NCBI GenBank assembly: GCA_036004685.1
Contig: DASYRE010000060.1
Coordinates: forward strand, 1-50,131
Source: Candidatus Polarisedimenticolia bacterium
GTDB lineage: Bacteria; Acidobacteriota; Polarisedimenticolia; Gp22-AA2; AA152
Length of the DNA stretch: 50,131 nucleotides
Direction: 5' to 3'
The notes beneath the pieces were generated by a model. That model ran no database searches. It had not been told where the DNA came from and was given only the letters and a program-made list of their open reading frames with translations. A program made the position numbers and the translations under genes. This document shows, piece after piece, positions 7,166 through 15,022 of the stretch (its first letter is position 1; every line of letters begins with the position of its first letter).

Positions 7166-9681
7166 GGGCCTTCTCCCCCCAGGTCGTCGAAGTGACAAGG
7201 AGCCTTCTCGTCATATTCGACGTGGGGTTCGTCGACAGGGTCCGAATAGTTGGAGGGCGGCTCGCCGCGCACATAACCGAGGGCCCGGTATGCTCGCAGC
7301 CGCTTCTCGAACATGCGCCGCAGCACAGGCACCGAACCGTCGACATAATCGAAAATACGCACGGTTGTCTTCCCGGGGCGGATCCGATGCAGGCGACCTG
7401 CGTACTGTGCCAGCGTTCCCTTCCACGAGATTGGCATAGCAAGGAAAAGAGTATCGAGTCTGATGTCGTCGAACCCTTCACCGATGTACCGCCCGGTCGC
7501 AAGGATAAGTCGCTCCTCGTCCTCCGGTATTTCGGCGAGCTGGGTGACGAGCTTCTGCCGCTGCTTGGGGGTTCCACCACCTCGGAGCACGATAAGGTTG
7601 CGGACGAAGCCACGCAGCTTCGCCGCGAAATAATCGAGGTGATCACGCCTCTCGGTCAGCAGGACCGGAGACGCCCCAAGTTCGACAGCCCGAATCACGT
7701 CGTCGAGGACGAGGCGGTTGCGCTGCTCATCGGCCGCCAGAGCCCCGTAAATGTCTTGAATCCCGACCTCATTCGGCACTGCTTTCAGCCAAAAGCTTGT
7801 CTCACGAACGACGAGCTCATATTTGAACAGTTGCCTCGCAGCGGGGCTCTTCGCTTCCACGCAAAAACGTGCGGGTCCGAGCTGCATCTCCAGAATCGGG
7901 TGATGACCGTCGCGGCGATTCGGCGTCGCTGTGAGCCCCAGGACGTATCGTGCCTTGACCTCCGAAAGAACACGCTCGAACGACACAGCCGGGACATGGT
8001 GGCACTCGTCCACGATGACATGTCCGTAGGTGGCGACGATATCGTCGACGTGTTCCCCACGGACCAGACTCTGAATCATCGCCACATCCAAGATACTGTT
8101 GGCATTGCGTTTCCCGCCTCCAATCTGTCCCACTTCCTTCTCGTCGACGCCTAGAAAGGCTGAAATCTGGGCAACCCACTGGTCGAGCAGCGGCCTCCGG
8201 TGAACGAGGATGAGGGTGCTGCGACCCCGTTGAGCGATCAGGTGAGCCCCGAGAACGGTCTTCCCGATCCCGGGGGGTCCGACGAATACGCCGATGTCGT
8301 GGGGAAGGAGTGCCTTTGCTGCGCGCTCCTGGAGCGGTGTGAGCTCGCCGCGAAACTGGAAGCATAATGGTTGGCCCTCGTGACGCTGATCATCGAGCGA
8401 GAGCTTGATGTCATACCTTTTCAGGAGCCCCTCGACCGCGCTGCGGCAGCCGCGTGGCAACGCAATGTGGCGCGGCAACTCCTGGGCGCAGGAGATTACG
8501 CGCGGCGTCTTCGCGATCGAAAGTCGCATCGACTGCCTTCTGTAGAACTCAGGGTTTTGGAAGGCGGCAAGGCGCTTGATCTCGTTGAGCAACGGTGACG
8601 GGACGGCATCCTTGTCGATAAAAAGCCGCTGGGCGAGGACGGCGTTCACTTCGCTTGGCAGCGGCCCGGGAATGGACGAGCGGCCGGAATTGCCCATTGG
8701 CAACTGCCTGCGTGGTTCGGTCCCCTCATCATCCATAGGTTCGGCAATCCTCACACCTACGACCGCATCCCGACGCTCAGCCTCCCGCGCGATCGCCTCG
8801 ACCCCTTCAGGTTCAAGCCTCGGGACCGCCGCGAGGTAGGCCCATTGATCGAGGTAAGGCTCGAACCCCGCATCGAGGAAGACGGTATTCCCGCGTCGGC
8901 GAGCTTCATACTGAAGGGGCAGGGCGATGAGGTTCCCGAAGCCCCCATGTGGCATTGTGTCCTGGTTTGGGAAGAGCCGGTCGTATGAATCCATGCTGAG
9001 CTGGTGTCGACGGGCCATTGTCTCGGTGAGAAGGTGGGATCCCATTTTCCGGGCGAGGGCCGACGGGATGGGGGATGCAAAAAAGAACCAGGCGTGGGCA
9101 CCATTGCCCGACCGGGATCGCTCCAGGGAACAAGGAACTCCCATGATTCGGCAGGTTTCGATGAAACTGGCCACATCTTCCTTCCAAGAAGCCTTGTCGA
9201 AATCGACAGCAAGAAACCAGCATGTAGCGTCGCGGAGCAGTGGGTACACTCCCATTACATGGCGACCCCGGAGGTGACCCAGAACGACCTGGTCGTTTAC
9301 GGAGAGGAAGGCTTGGTTCGGACACTCCCCGCATCGGATTTTGGGAAGCTCGCAAACACCCTTCACGAACTTGTTCGCGCACGCGGGCGCATAGCCCGAC
9401 TGGCCACTTTTCTTGCTTAGGAAGCGGGTTGGGAAGACATCGTCACGCCCGCGAAAGAGGGATCGGAAAAGCGCCACCTTCTCCACAGCTGAGATCGGAC
9501 CCGAAGGGCGATTCACGGCCGAAACGTGGCTGCCCGGAACCTGGAGACGGATGGTGGCCTCCAGCTCGCGTCGTAGTGCCTTCAGACGCTCACAAGATTC
9601 TTTTCGTTCAGAATTGAGTTTAGCGAGGCGGCCCTCTTCCTGGGCGATGAGCGAGAGCAGATCCGCCCTCGTGGACTTCAT
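7162..9681 (-). CDS. archaeo-eukaryotic primase / SF2 helicase fusion (TOTE conflict type)
   Basis: This 839-residue protein starts with a coiled coil (about 10-45). A primase domain of the AEP superfamily follows: a cysteine cluster (CANKFVKGVCELPKIRCGEC, 101-120), the metal-binding DFD (160-162) and GAHAW (195-199). The C-terminal half is an SF2 helicase/translocase with Walker A GPPGIGKT (468-475), DECH (558-561), TATPN (584-588) and motif VI QYAGRLHRIRP. The primase domain is the one I know as the TOTE conflict-system primase, found in mobile systems thought to act against invading DNA. That role is inference. No nuclease domain is visible in the protein itself. It is the centre of the island that splits intI and is coupled to the downstream small gene. 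Confidence 0.82.
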   Translation of the reverse strand: MKSTRADLLSLIAQEEGRLAKLNSERKESCERLKALRRELEATIRLQVPGSHVSAVNRPSGPISAVEKVALFRSLFRGRDDVFPTRFLSKKSGQSGYAPACANKFVKGVCELPKIRCGECPNQAFLSVNDQVVLGHLRGRHVMGVYPLLRDATCWFLAVDFDKASWKEDVASFIETCRIMGVPCSLERSRSGNGAHAWFFFASPIPSALARKMGSHLLTETMARRHQLSMDSYDRLFPNQDTMPHGGFGNLIALPLQYEARRRGNTVFLDAGFEPYLDQWAYLAAVPRLEPEGVEAIAREAERRDAVVGVRIAEPMDDEGTEPRRQLPMGNSGRSSIPGPLPSEVNAVLAQRLFIDKDAVPSPLLNEIKRLAAFQNPEFYRRQSMRLSIAKTPRVISCAQELPRHIALPRGCRSAVEGLLKRYDIKLSLDDQRHEGQPLCFQFRGELTPLQERAAKALLPHDIGVFVGPPGIGKTVLGAHLIAQRGRSTLILVHRRPLLDQWVAQISAFLGVDEKEVGQIGGGKRNANSILDVAMIQSLVRGEHVDDIVATYGHVIVDECHHVPAVSFERVLSEVKARYVLGLTATPNRRDGHHPILEMQLGPARFCVEAKSPAARQLFKYELVVRETSFWLKAVPNEVGIQDIYGALAADEQRNRLVLDDVIRAVELGASPVLLTERRDHLDYFAAKLRGFVRNLIVLRGGGTPKQRQKLVTQLAEIPEDEERLILATGRYIGEGFDDIRLDTLFLAMPISWKGTLAQYAGRLHRIRPGKTTVRIFDYVDGSVPVLRRMFEKRLRAYRALGYVRGEPPSNYSDPVDEPHVEYDEKAPCHFDDLGGEGP

Positions 9682-9894
9682 TCGATTCCCATGCCGGTGC
9701 GACGATCCGGCTCCTATCGACTCGTGTCAGGAAGAGCGTGCGAAATGTCTCAGGGACGTACGTCCGGGGGCGTTCGTTCGCAGTCCGCCGGTCGCCTTCT
9801 CATGGTTTCAGCTTTCGCAGGAGCTTCATCTGCCAGTATCCAAGAAGGCAGTGCACCGACGGACATTCTAAAGGTGCATTTCCCAACGGGAGGA

Positions 9895-10278
9895 TTAAGT
9901 TGCGCCACCATCTCCGATCGGAAGTGGACGCACACGATGGCGACCCTCCTCGATCACGACGACGGCGCCCCTTCCCAGAGCTTCTGAACACTTGTCAAGA
10001 ACGACGGACAGGCGATCGATGACGTGTGCGGTGCGGGTGTTGTGGAGACGGAAAACCACCACGCTCACGGTGCGCCCGCGCGCAAGTGCCGCGATTTCGC
10101 CGAAGTCGAGATCGAAGGTAAGTACGATTCGACTCTCGGCAATCGCCTTCGCGAAGATTTCGCCGTTCGGAAGTCGGTGAAGACCCTCATCGCGGAGGTG
10201 AACCGGCTCGTGACCGTGTTCGCGAAGCCACGTAACGACGCGAACGTCCACACCCATATCCACAAGGAATCTCACCAT
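9895..10278 (-). CDS. DUF5615 PIN-like toxin candidate
   Basis: The 127-residue protein reads MVRFLVDMGVDVRVVTWLRE and later AKAIAESRIVLTFDLDFGEI. This is the DUF5615 (Mut7-C/PIN-like) pattern, with an early aspartate and a later D.DF pair that would bind metal in the ribonuclease fold. It lies 12 bp after a DUF433 gene, the usual antitoxin partner, so the two form a type II toxin-antitoxin pair by analogy. The C-terminal residues beyond about 110 (HRVRPLPIGDGG) are variable. Confidence 0.82.
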   Translation of the reverse strand: MVRFLVDMGVDVRVVTWLREHGHEPVHLRDEGLHRLPNGEIFAKAIAESRIVLTFDLDFGEIAALARGRTVSVVVFRLHNTRTAHVIDRLSVVLDKCSEALGRGAVVVIEEGRHRVRPLPIGDGGAT

Positions 10279-10290
10279 CTTCTCCGCTGT

Positions 10291-10512
10291 CTACTGGGTG
10301 ACGTGGACCTGCTCTTGAGCGAGCCATGCAGCGTATCCGAGAGCCTGCTGAATATCCTCGCGCTCAAGGTCCGGGTATCCGGCCAGGATTTCCTCGAAAG
10401 TGGCTCCATGGGCGATCTGCCCTACGATCACCGAAACGGGGATTCGCATCCCGCGGATGCACGCTCGCCCGCCCAGGATCTGAGGGTCGAAGGTGATCCG
10501 GTCGAACTCCAT
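10291..10512 (-). CDS. DUF433 antitoxin candidate
   Basis: The start ATG 10512 is fixed by AAAGGAGGT a few bases upstream; the longer frame to 10587 has no such site. The 73-residue protein reads FDRITFDPQILGGRACIRGM, then RIPVSVIVGQIAHGATFEEI and LAGYPDLEREDIQQAL. That is DUF433, a small HTH-like fold that serves as DNA-binding antitoxin to DUF5615 proteins. The pair is probably autoregulated at its own promoter upstream of 10512. Confidence 0.85.
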   Translation of the reverse strand: MEFDRITFDPQILGGRACIRGMRIPVSVIVGQIAHGATFEEILAGYPDLEREDIQQALGYAAWLAQEQVHVTQ

Positions 10513-10661
10513 CTTGGCACCTCCTTTGCTGCCTATACTAACCCTCTCCGCGGGTATTTCGCATCCCGCCGGTTCCTTCGTGTTCATAAGGCTCGGAAGC
10601 GAATTTCCGCGCCCTCGAATTTCGGGCGAGTGGCTATCATGCCGGGGCGCCCTGAACGCCG

Positions 10662-11117
10662 CTACTCAAGTTCCGATCGGACCGGCTTGGGAGATTTCCG
10701 TTCCAGGAACATTTTCACCTTTTCACGAAATCGCTTTGGGGGGCTCGTTGCCCCGGTTTCCCAACGGGCTATTGTGCAGCGATCCACGCCGATCAGAATG
10801 GCCAGCCGTTCCTGTGAAATCGCGAGGGATCTCCGGCAGGCAGTCAGCCTCTCGCCTAGGTCTTCAATCTTCTCAAGAGCCTGAACCCCCAGGAACTCGT
10901 TGAGCTTAGGCGCTACCCACCGCGCCGGAGCAATTCCACGACGCTCCCAGTTCTCCACGCTCTTCTTGTCGACGCCCAGCACCTTCGCCAGCTTCCTCTG
11001 ACTCAGCCCCAAGTCCATCCTGCGCTTCCGAATCCGGTCCCCAAGGGTCCTGACTTCACGAGGGTAGCCCGTCGGCAGCCGCTTCTGTCCCCGGAGGGTG
11101 ACATGGCAAAAAGGCAA
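10662..11117 (-). CDS. tandem XRE-type HTH regulator
   Basis: Two helix-turn-helix domains are visible: RTLGDRIRKRRMDLGLSQRK with LGVDKKSVENWE (about 23-60), and LGERLTACRRSLAISQERL with IGVDRCTIARWETG (about 87-122). The N-terminal CHVTLRGQKRLPTGYP segment is shared by many relatives, so the protein is nearly complete. However, its only upstream start is a TTG at 11117, very close to the island boundary, and the start may have been altered by the insertion. It overlaps the out-of-frame tail of the intI fragment. It probably controls the conflict genes of the island. Confidence 0.75.
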   Translation of the reverse strand: MPFCHVTLRGQKRLPTGYPREVRTLGDRIRKRRMDLGLSQRKLAKVLGVDKKSVENWERRGIAPARWVAPKLNEFLGVQALEKIEDLGERLTACRRSLAISQERLAILIGVDRCTIARWETGATSPPKRFREKVKMFLERKSPKPVRSELE

Positions 11118-12033
11118 CGCCTTGCAGCAGATGGGTCGCGAAGGAATGCCGGAAGGTGTGGCAGCTGGCGGGCTTGGTGATCCCGGCCCGGCGGACGGCC
11201 TTGAAGACCTCCCGCTGGATCGCCGATTCGTGGAAGTGATGGCGCCGGACCTGCCGGGCCCGCGGTTCCGCGTACCGCCGCGAGGCGGGGAAGACCCATT
11301 GCCAGCTCCAGTCCCGGCCGGCCTGGGGATATTTCCGCCCCAGGGCCTCGGGTAGCTCGACCCAGCCGGCGCCGAGCAGGAGATCGGCTTGATGCTGTGA
11401 CCGGACGAACTCCAGGTGCCGCCTCAGCCTCTCCTGCGCGATGGCGGGGAGCAGCGTCACGCGATCCTTGTTCCCCTTGCCGCGCCGCACGATGATCTGG
11501 CTGGCACCGAAGTCGACGTCCTTGATCCTCAGGCGCAGAGCCTCGGTCAACCTCAACCCGCCGCCATAGAGCAGCGTCACGACCAGCCAGGGGATTCCGC
11601 CGAGATGCCCGAGGATCGCCCGCACTTCGTCGCGGGCGAGGACCGTTGGAAGCCGCCGGGGCCCGCGGGCCCGGACGAACCCTTCCAGCCAGGCGAGGTC
11701 GCGGCGCAGCACCGTGCCGTAAAGGAACAGAAGCGCGCATAGCGCCTGGTTCTGGGTCGAGGACGCCACTTTGTGGTGAATGGCGAGGCTGGTCAGGAAA
11801 CGGGTCACTTCCTCCTGGCCGAGCGGGGAGGGATGGCGCTTGCCGTGGAAGAGGATGAACCGCCGGATCCAGCCGACGTAGGCCTCCTCGGTCCGGGGGC
11901 TGTAATGCTCGGCGCGCAGGCGCCTGCGGACTTCGTCGAGGAACCTCGGTTTGTCCGCGGAGGGCCGCGAGTCGGGAGTGATGACCAGGGGCATCGGCAC
12001 GGTGGTGTCGGGGGAGTCGAGATGGGCGATCAT
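11056..12033 (-). pseudogene. intI: integron integrase, N-terminal fragment
   Basis: Starting at ATG 12033 (MIAHLDSPD), the frame follows an integron-type tyrosine recombinase for about 303 residues. It has the core-binding domain (about 30-125), the active-site arginine in GGGLRLTEAL (R161), the lysines of GKGNKDRV, the extra IntI segment with LPEALGRKYP and WSWQWVFP (about 226-270), and HTFRHSFATHLL (292-303). Homology stops at about 11125. The remaining residues to 11056 (VAFLPCHPPG...) are island sequence. The missing end, with the catalytic tyrosine, is at 6530-6700. The fragment alone cannot be active. A conserved promoter lies upstream at 12088-12116. Confidence 0.9.
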
Positions 12034-12040
12034 TCGAACC

Positions 12041-12120
12041 CCCGGGGAAATGGCTCTCCTGGCTCGGAATGGGGGCGCGTTGGTGAAACTATACGCCGCC
12101 GGAGGCTTTGGCGCAAGGAC
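12041..12120 (-). promoter_or_regulatory. intI promoter region (Pint), copy 1
   Basis: On the minus strand, TTGCGC (12116-12111) and TATAGT (12093-12088) are spaced by 17 bases, about 55 bp upstream of the intI start. The surrounding 80 bp (GGCTCTCCTG, CTCGGA, GAAACTATA, CAAGG) recur at 28250-28330. This shows that the second array once had the same integrase promoter. Confidence 0.7.
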
Positions 12121-12220
12121 GGGTCGGACGCCCACGGCGGCGAACGCGGGGGATAAGCCGCACCCGAGCCTGGCCAATTAGGGCGATGCGCGTCGAAGAA
12201 GGGGCCCGCCGCGTTCGCCG

Positions 12221-12910
12221 TCAGTGAGTCTCGGTCGAGCCCCACAGCTCCTTCAACCGCTGGTCGCGGCCGCAGGAGAATCGATAGAACTTGTAGCGGA
12301 CGGGGTTCTTCATGTAGTAGTCCTGATGATAATCCTCGGCGGGATAGAAGGCCGTGGCTTGAACGATCTCGGTGACCAGCGGCTGCTTGAAGCGCCCACT
12401 GCTCTCCAGCTCCTTCTTCGATTCCTCCGCGAGCCTCTTCTGCTCGTCGTTGTGATAGAAGATTTCGCTGCGGTATTGCTCTCCGACGTCGCAGAACTGG
12501 CGGCCCTTCGCCAGCGGGTCGACGTTGTGCCAGAACACCTCCAGGAGCTTTCGATAGCCGACCTTGGCGGGATCGAAGAGAACCTGGAGCGCTTCGGCGT
12601 GACCGGTCGTCCCGGACGAGACTTGCTCGTAGGTGGGGTTTACGGTGCGCCCGCCCGTGTATCCCGAGGTCGTGGAGATTACGCCGTCGATCTTGTCGAA
12701 GGGCGGCTCCATGCACCAGAAACACCCGCCCGCGAATGTGGCGGTTTCGTATTTGTCCATCGGTTTTCCTTTCGCGTCTTGTCCGACGGCTTGGTTGCCT
12801 CCGCATCCGGCTAGAGCCAGCAGGGCCAGGATCGCGGCGAAGCGCCCTACCCTCGTTTTCATGCTCGGGTTCGCGGCGCTGGCGGCCGCATGGCAGCGCT
12901 TCATCGTCAC
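12221..12910 (-). CDS. msrA: peptide methionine sulfoxide reductase A, lipoprotein form
   Basis: MsrA reduces the S-epimer of methionine sulfoxide. The catalytic GCFWC lies in ATFAGGCFWCMEPPF. Further landmarks are GYTGG, a GHAEAL box and the YHQDYY C-terminal signature. The N-terminus holds a lipoprotein signal (AAILALLALAGCGG), so the enzyme is probably anchored in the periplasm. The GTG at 12910 overlaps the msrB stop codon, which implies coupling; ATG 12904 or ATG 12862 are alternative starts, the last beginning directly at the signal peptide. It forms an operon with msrB for repair of oxidised envelope proteins. Confidence 0.93.
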   Translation of the reverse strand: MTMKRCHAAASAANPSMKTRVGRFAAILALLALAGCGGNQAVGQDAKGKPMDKYETATFAGGCFWCMEPPFDKIDGVISTTSGYTGGRTVNPTYEQVSSGTTGHAEALQVLFDPAKVGYRKLLEVFWHNVDPLAKGRQFCDVGEQYRSEIFYHNDEQKRLAEESKKELESSGRFKQPLVTEIVQATAFYPAEDYHQDYYMKNPVRYKFYRFSCGRDQRLKELWGSTETH

Positions 12911-13470
12911 GTCCTGAGCGCCGGCAGCGGCGTCCCCTCGGGCGCGAACTCCAGCGCGACGCCGTTGTTGCAGTACCGCAGCCCGGTGGGTGCGGGGCCG
13001 TCGTTGAAGACGTGTCCCTGATGGCCGCCGCAGCGGATGCAGTGGTACTCGGTCCGCGGCAAGAACAGCTTGAAGTCCCGCCTCGTTCCGATGTGCCCTT
13101 CAAGCGGCCGGAAGAAGCTTGGCCAGCCGGTGCCGCTGTCGAACTTGGCCTCCGAGCTGAACAGGGGAAGGCGGCAGGCCGCGCAAAGAAACGTGCCGTG
13201 GTGCTTCTCCTCGTTCAAGGGGCTCGTGAAGGCCCGCTCGGTCGACTCCTCGAACAGGACGGCGTACTGCTGCGGCGTGAGGAGCTTCCGCCACTCCGCC
13301 AAAGGCTTGCTCAGCTTCTCGATCTTTCCCGCCGATTCGCTCTTCTCTCCCGATTTCTCGGGCATTTTCGCGCCCTCCTTTCCGAAGTCGGACGCCGGGA
13401 AGAGAAGCCATCCCAGCGCCGCGGCCATCCCGCCATGAACGAACTCCCTGCGTCGCATCGCACCTCTCAT
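12907..13470 (-). CDS. msrB: peptide methionine-R-sulfoxide reductase B
   Basis: MsrB reduces the R-epimer of methionine sulfoxide. The structural zinc is bound by CAAC and CIRCGGHQGHVF. FDSGTGWPSF and the catalytic cysteine in RYCNNGVALEF are all present. An N-terminal MRRREFVHGGMAAALGWLLF segment looks like a Tat or other export signal, matching the lipoprotein signal of the neighbouring msrA. The two genes overlap by four bases. The protein is 187 residues long, including about 60 residues of signal and linker before the domain. Confidence 0.93.
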   Translation of the reverse strand: MRGAMRRREFVHGGMAAALGWLLFPASDFGKEGAKMPEKSGEKSESAGKIEKLSKPLAEWRKLLTPQQYAVLFEESTERAFTSPLNEEKHHGTFLCAACRLPLFSSEAKFDSGTGWPSFFRPLEGHIGTRRDFKLFLPRTEYHCIRCGGHQGHVFNDGPAPTGLRYCNNGVALEFAPEGTPLPALRT

Positions 13471-13855
13471 GAATTGGCCTGGATTAGTAAGACTGGATTA
13501 ATCGGCCCTCTTTGGATGCTCCGCGCCTCGAGAAGTTTCGGAATTATCTGGAAACAGCCGGGTTCCTATGCCGCGGCTCGACCCTGGCGAAAGCCTGCAC
13601 CCCTGATGGGGCACTTGCTCCAGGCTCGGACCAGGCGGATTTCCCACATCTCATTACGGCGCAAGACCTTATCCATTCTAGCTATATCGAGATCGGAATC
13701 CACCATTTCGCCCGGATTGCAGGTAAGAAAGCCGTTGACTCGCCCGGACCCGTACCATCCTACCGATGCCCGACTGGATTGCGGTGAAGAAGCCATCGAG
13801 CTGAAACTGAGGATGTCCGGCCGGCAGTCAATGTGAAGAAGGTCTCTTCGGTAAT
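13471..13855 (+). other. intergenic stretch without recognised gene
   Basis: These 385 bases lie between the divergent start of msrB and the 3' end of glk. Short open frames occur on both strands, but none has a recognisable domain or ribosome-binding site. I see no tRNA, repeat or terminator. A sequence TTGACT at about 13736 is a lone -35-like hexamer without a good partner. Confidence 0.5.
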
Positions 13856-14836
13856 TCAATCCGACTCGGAGAGCCGGCGCGAGGCGTAGCGAGCGGCGCC
13901 CTTCAAGGTGATCTTCTCATCGAGAATCAGGCGCACCGGCATCGTCTCGAGCAGGGGACGCATCCGCCCCTTGCCGAAAAAGGACTCGAGGAAACCGCCT
14001 TCCTTGATCTTGGGAAGGAGCTTCGGCGCGATGCCGCCGCCGACGTACACGCCTCCCGTGGCCATGATCTTCAGCGCCAGGTTGCCCGCCTCCGCCCCGA
14101 AGAGCGACACGAAAAGCTCGACCGTCTCGGTGCAAAGCGGTGGGCCTCCGGCGAGAGCTGCCCGGCCGATGACCGCCGCCGGGTCGCCCTCGCGCAGCTC
14201 CTGGGCGAGCCATTCCGGTTCTTCCCCGCCGCCGGCGCGCAGGAACAGATAGATGTGGTGAAGACCCGGCCCTGAGACGACGCGCTCCCAGCTCACGGTT
14301 CGATGTTGGACCAGGAGGTGCTGGAGGAGAGCGATCTCGCGCGCGTCACGCGGGGCGAAGCCGGCGTGGCCTCCCTCCGTGGCGCAGGGATGGTGCTCTT
14401 GGCCGTCCCAGAAGAGCGCCGCCTCGCCAAGGCCGGTTCCGGCGGCGATGAGGGCGGCGTTTCCCCCTCGCTGCGGATCCCCCTCGTTCAAGACTTCCGT
14501 GTCGCTGGGCGTGAGGGCCGGAATGCCGTGGGCCGTCGCCTCGAGGTCGTTCAGCAGTGCCACGCTCGGGAGGTTGAGCTGGCGCGCCAGCTCGCCGGCG
14601 TCCACCCTCCAGGGGAGGTTGGTGATCTTGCTTCTACCGTCGCGCACCGGACCGGCGACGCCGAAGCAGGCCCGGTCCACGGCCGCGCCCGTTGCAGCCA
14701 GGAACGCCGCGATCACCTCTCCGAGACCGGCATGCCGGGCGCTCGGATAGGTGCGCTCTTCCAGCAGCCGCAGGCCGTCGTCGAAGAGAGCGAGGCGGCT
14801 GTGCGTGCCGCCGACGTCCCCCGCCAGGATCACCAC
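13856..14836 (-). CDS. glk: glucokinase, ROK/Glk type
   Basis: The protein phosphorylates glucose with ATP. It has the N-terminal phosphate-binding loop AGDVGGTHSRLALF, FGVAGPV, LLNDLEA with the catalytic aspartate, the GTGLG adenosine loop, EGGHAGFAP (glucose-binding E and H) and a C-terminal GGVYVGGGIAPK. I prefer the GTG start at 14836, because AGGTAAAG precedes it and the family starts about there; an ATG at 14911 would add 25 unrelated residues. It is divergent from the GH57 gene and close to galT and glgA, which fits glucose entry into storage metabolism. Confidence 0.9.
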   Translation of the reverse strand: MVILAGDVGGTHSRLALFDDGLRLLEERTYPSARHAGLGEVIAAFLAATGAAVDRACFGVAGPVRDGRSKITNLPWRVDAGELARQLNLPSVALLNDLEATAHGIPALTPSDTEVLNEGDPQRGGNAALIAAGTGLGEAALFWDGQEHHPCATEGGHAGFAPRDAREIALLQHLLVQHRTVSWERVVSGPGLHHIYLFLRAGGGEEPEWLAQELREGDPAAVIGRAALAGGPPLCTETVELFVSLFGAEAGNLALKIMATGGVYVGGGIAPKLLPKIKEGGFLESFFGKGRMRPLLETMPVRLILDEKITLKGAARYASRRLSESD

Positions 14837-15022
14837 TTCTTTACCTAGAATGCACAGCGCCTTCCGGATCGGGCGGCCGCGAAAAGCTCCCACGATCGCC
14901 TCAGGGATCATAACCGACTATCGATTTCCGGACCTGTCGCGAGATTCCATCCGTTCCGCCCCGCCACTTTTTGCTCCACCCCCCGCCCTTCCTGTCTTGT
15001 TGTACCATCTGCCTGGAAAATC

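Larger units (their letters stand above)
6701..11125 (-). mobile_element. 4.4 kb island inserted in intI
   Basis: The segment begins where the intI C-terminal fragment loses homology (6700) and ends where the N-terminal fragment does (about 11125). It carries five minus-strand genes: small coupled protein, primase-helicase, DUF5615, DUF433 and HTH. Near the two ends are CGTGACACCC (left, about 6734-6743) and, read inward, CATGTCACCC (right, about 11095-11104), a possible imperfect terminal repeat. No transposase or recombinase is inside it, and I see no clear target duplication, so the means of insertion is unknown. Confidence 0.7.

Noticed and set aside
7099-8154. 351-codon plus-strand frame opposite the primase-helicase
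   Set aside because: No motif or domain; lies wholly within the helicase gene.
13512-13787. 91-codon plus-strand frame between msrB and glk
   Set aside because: No ribosome-binding site, domain or neighbour support.
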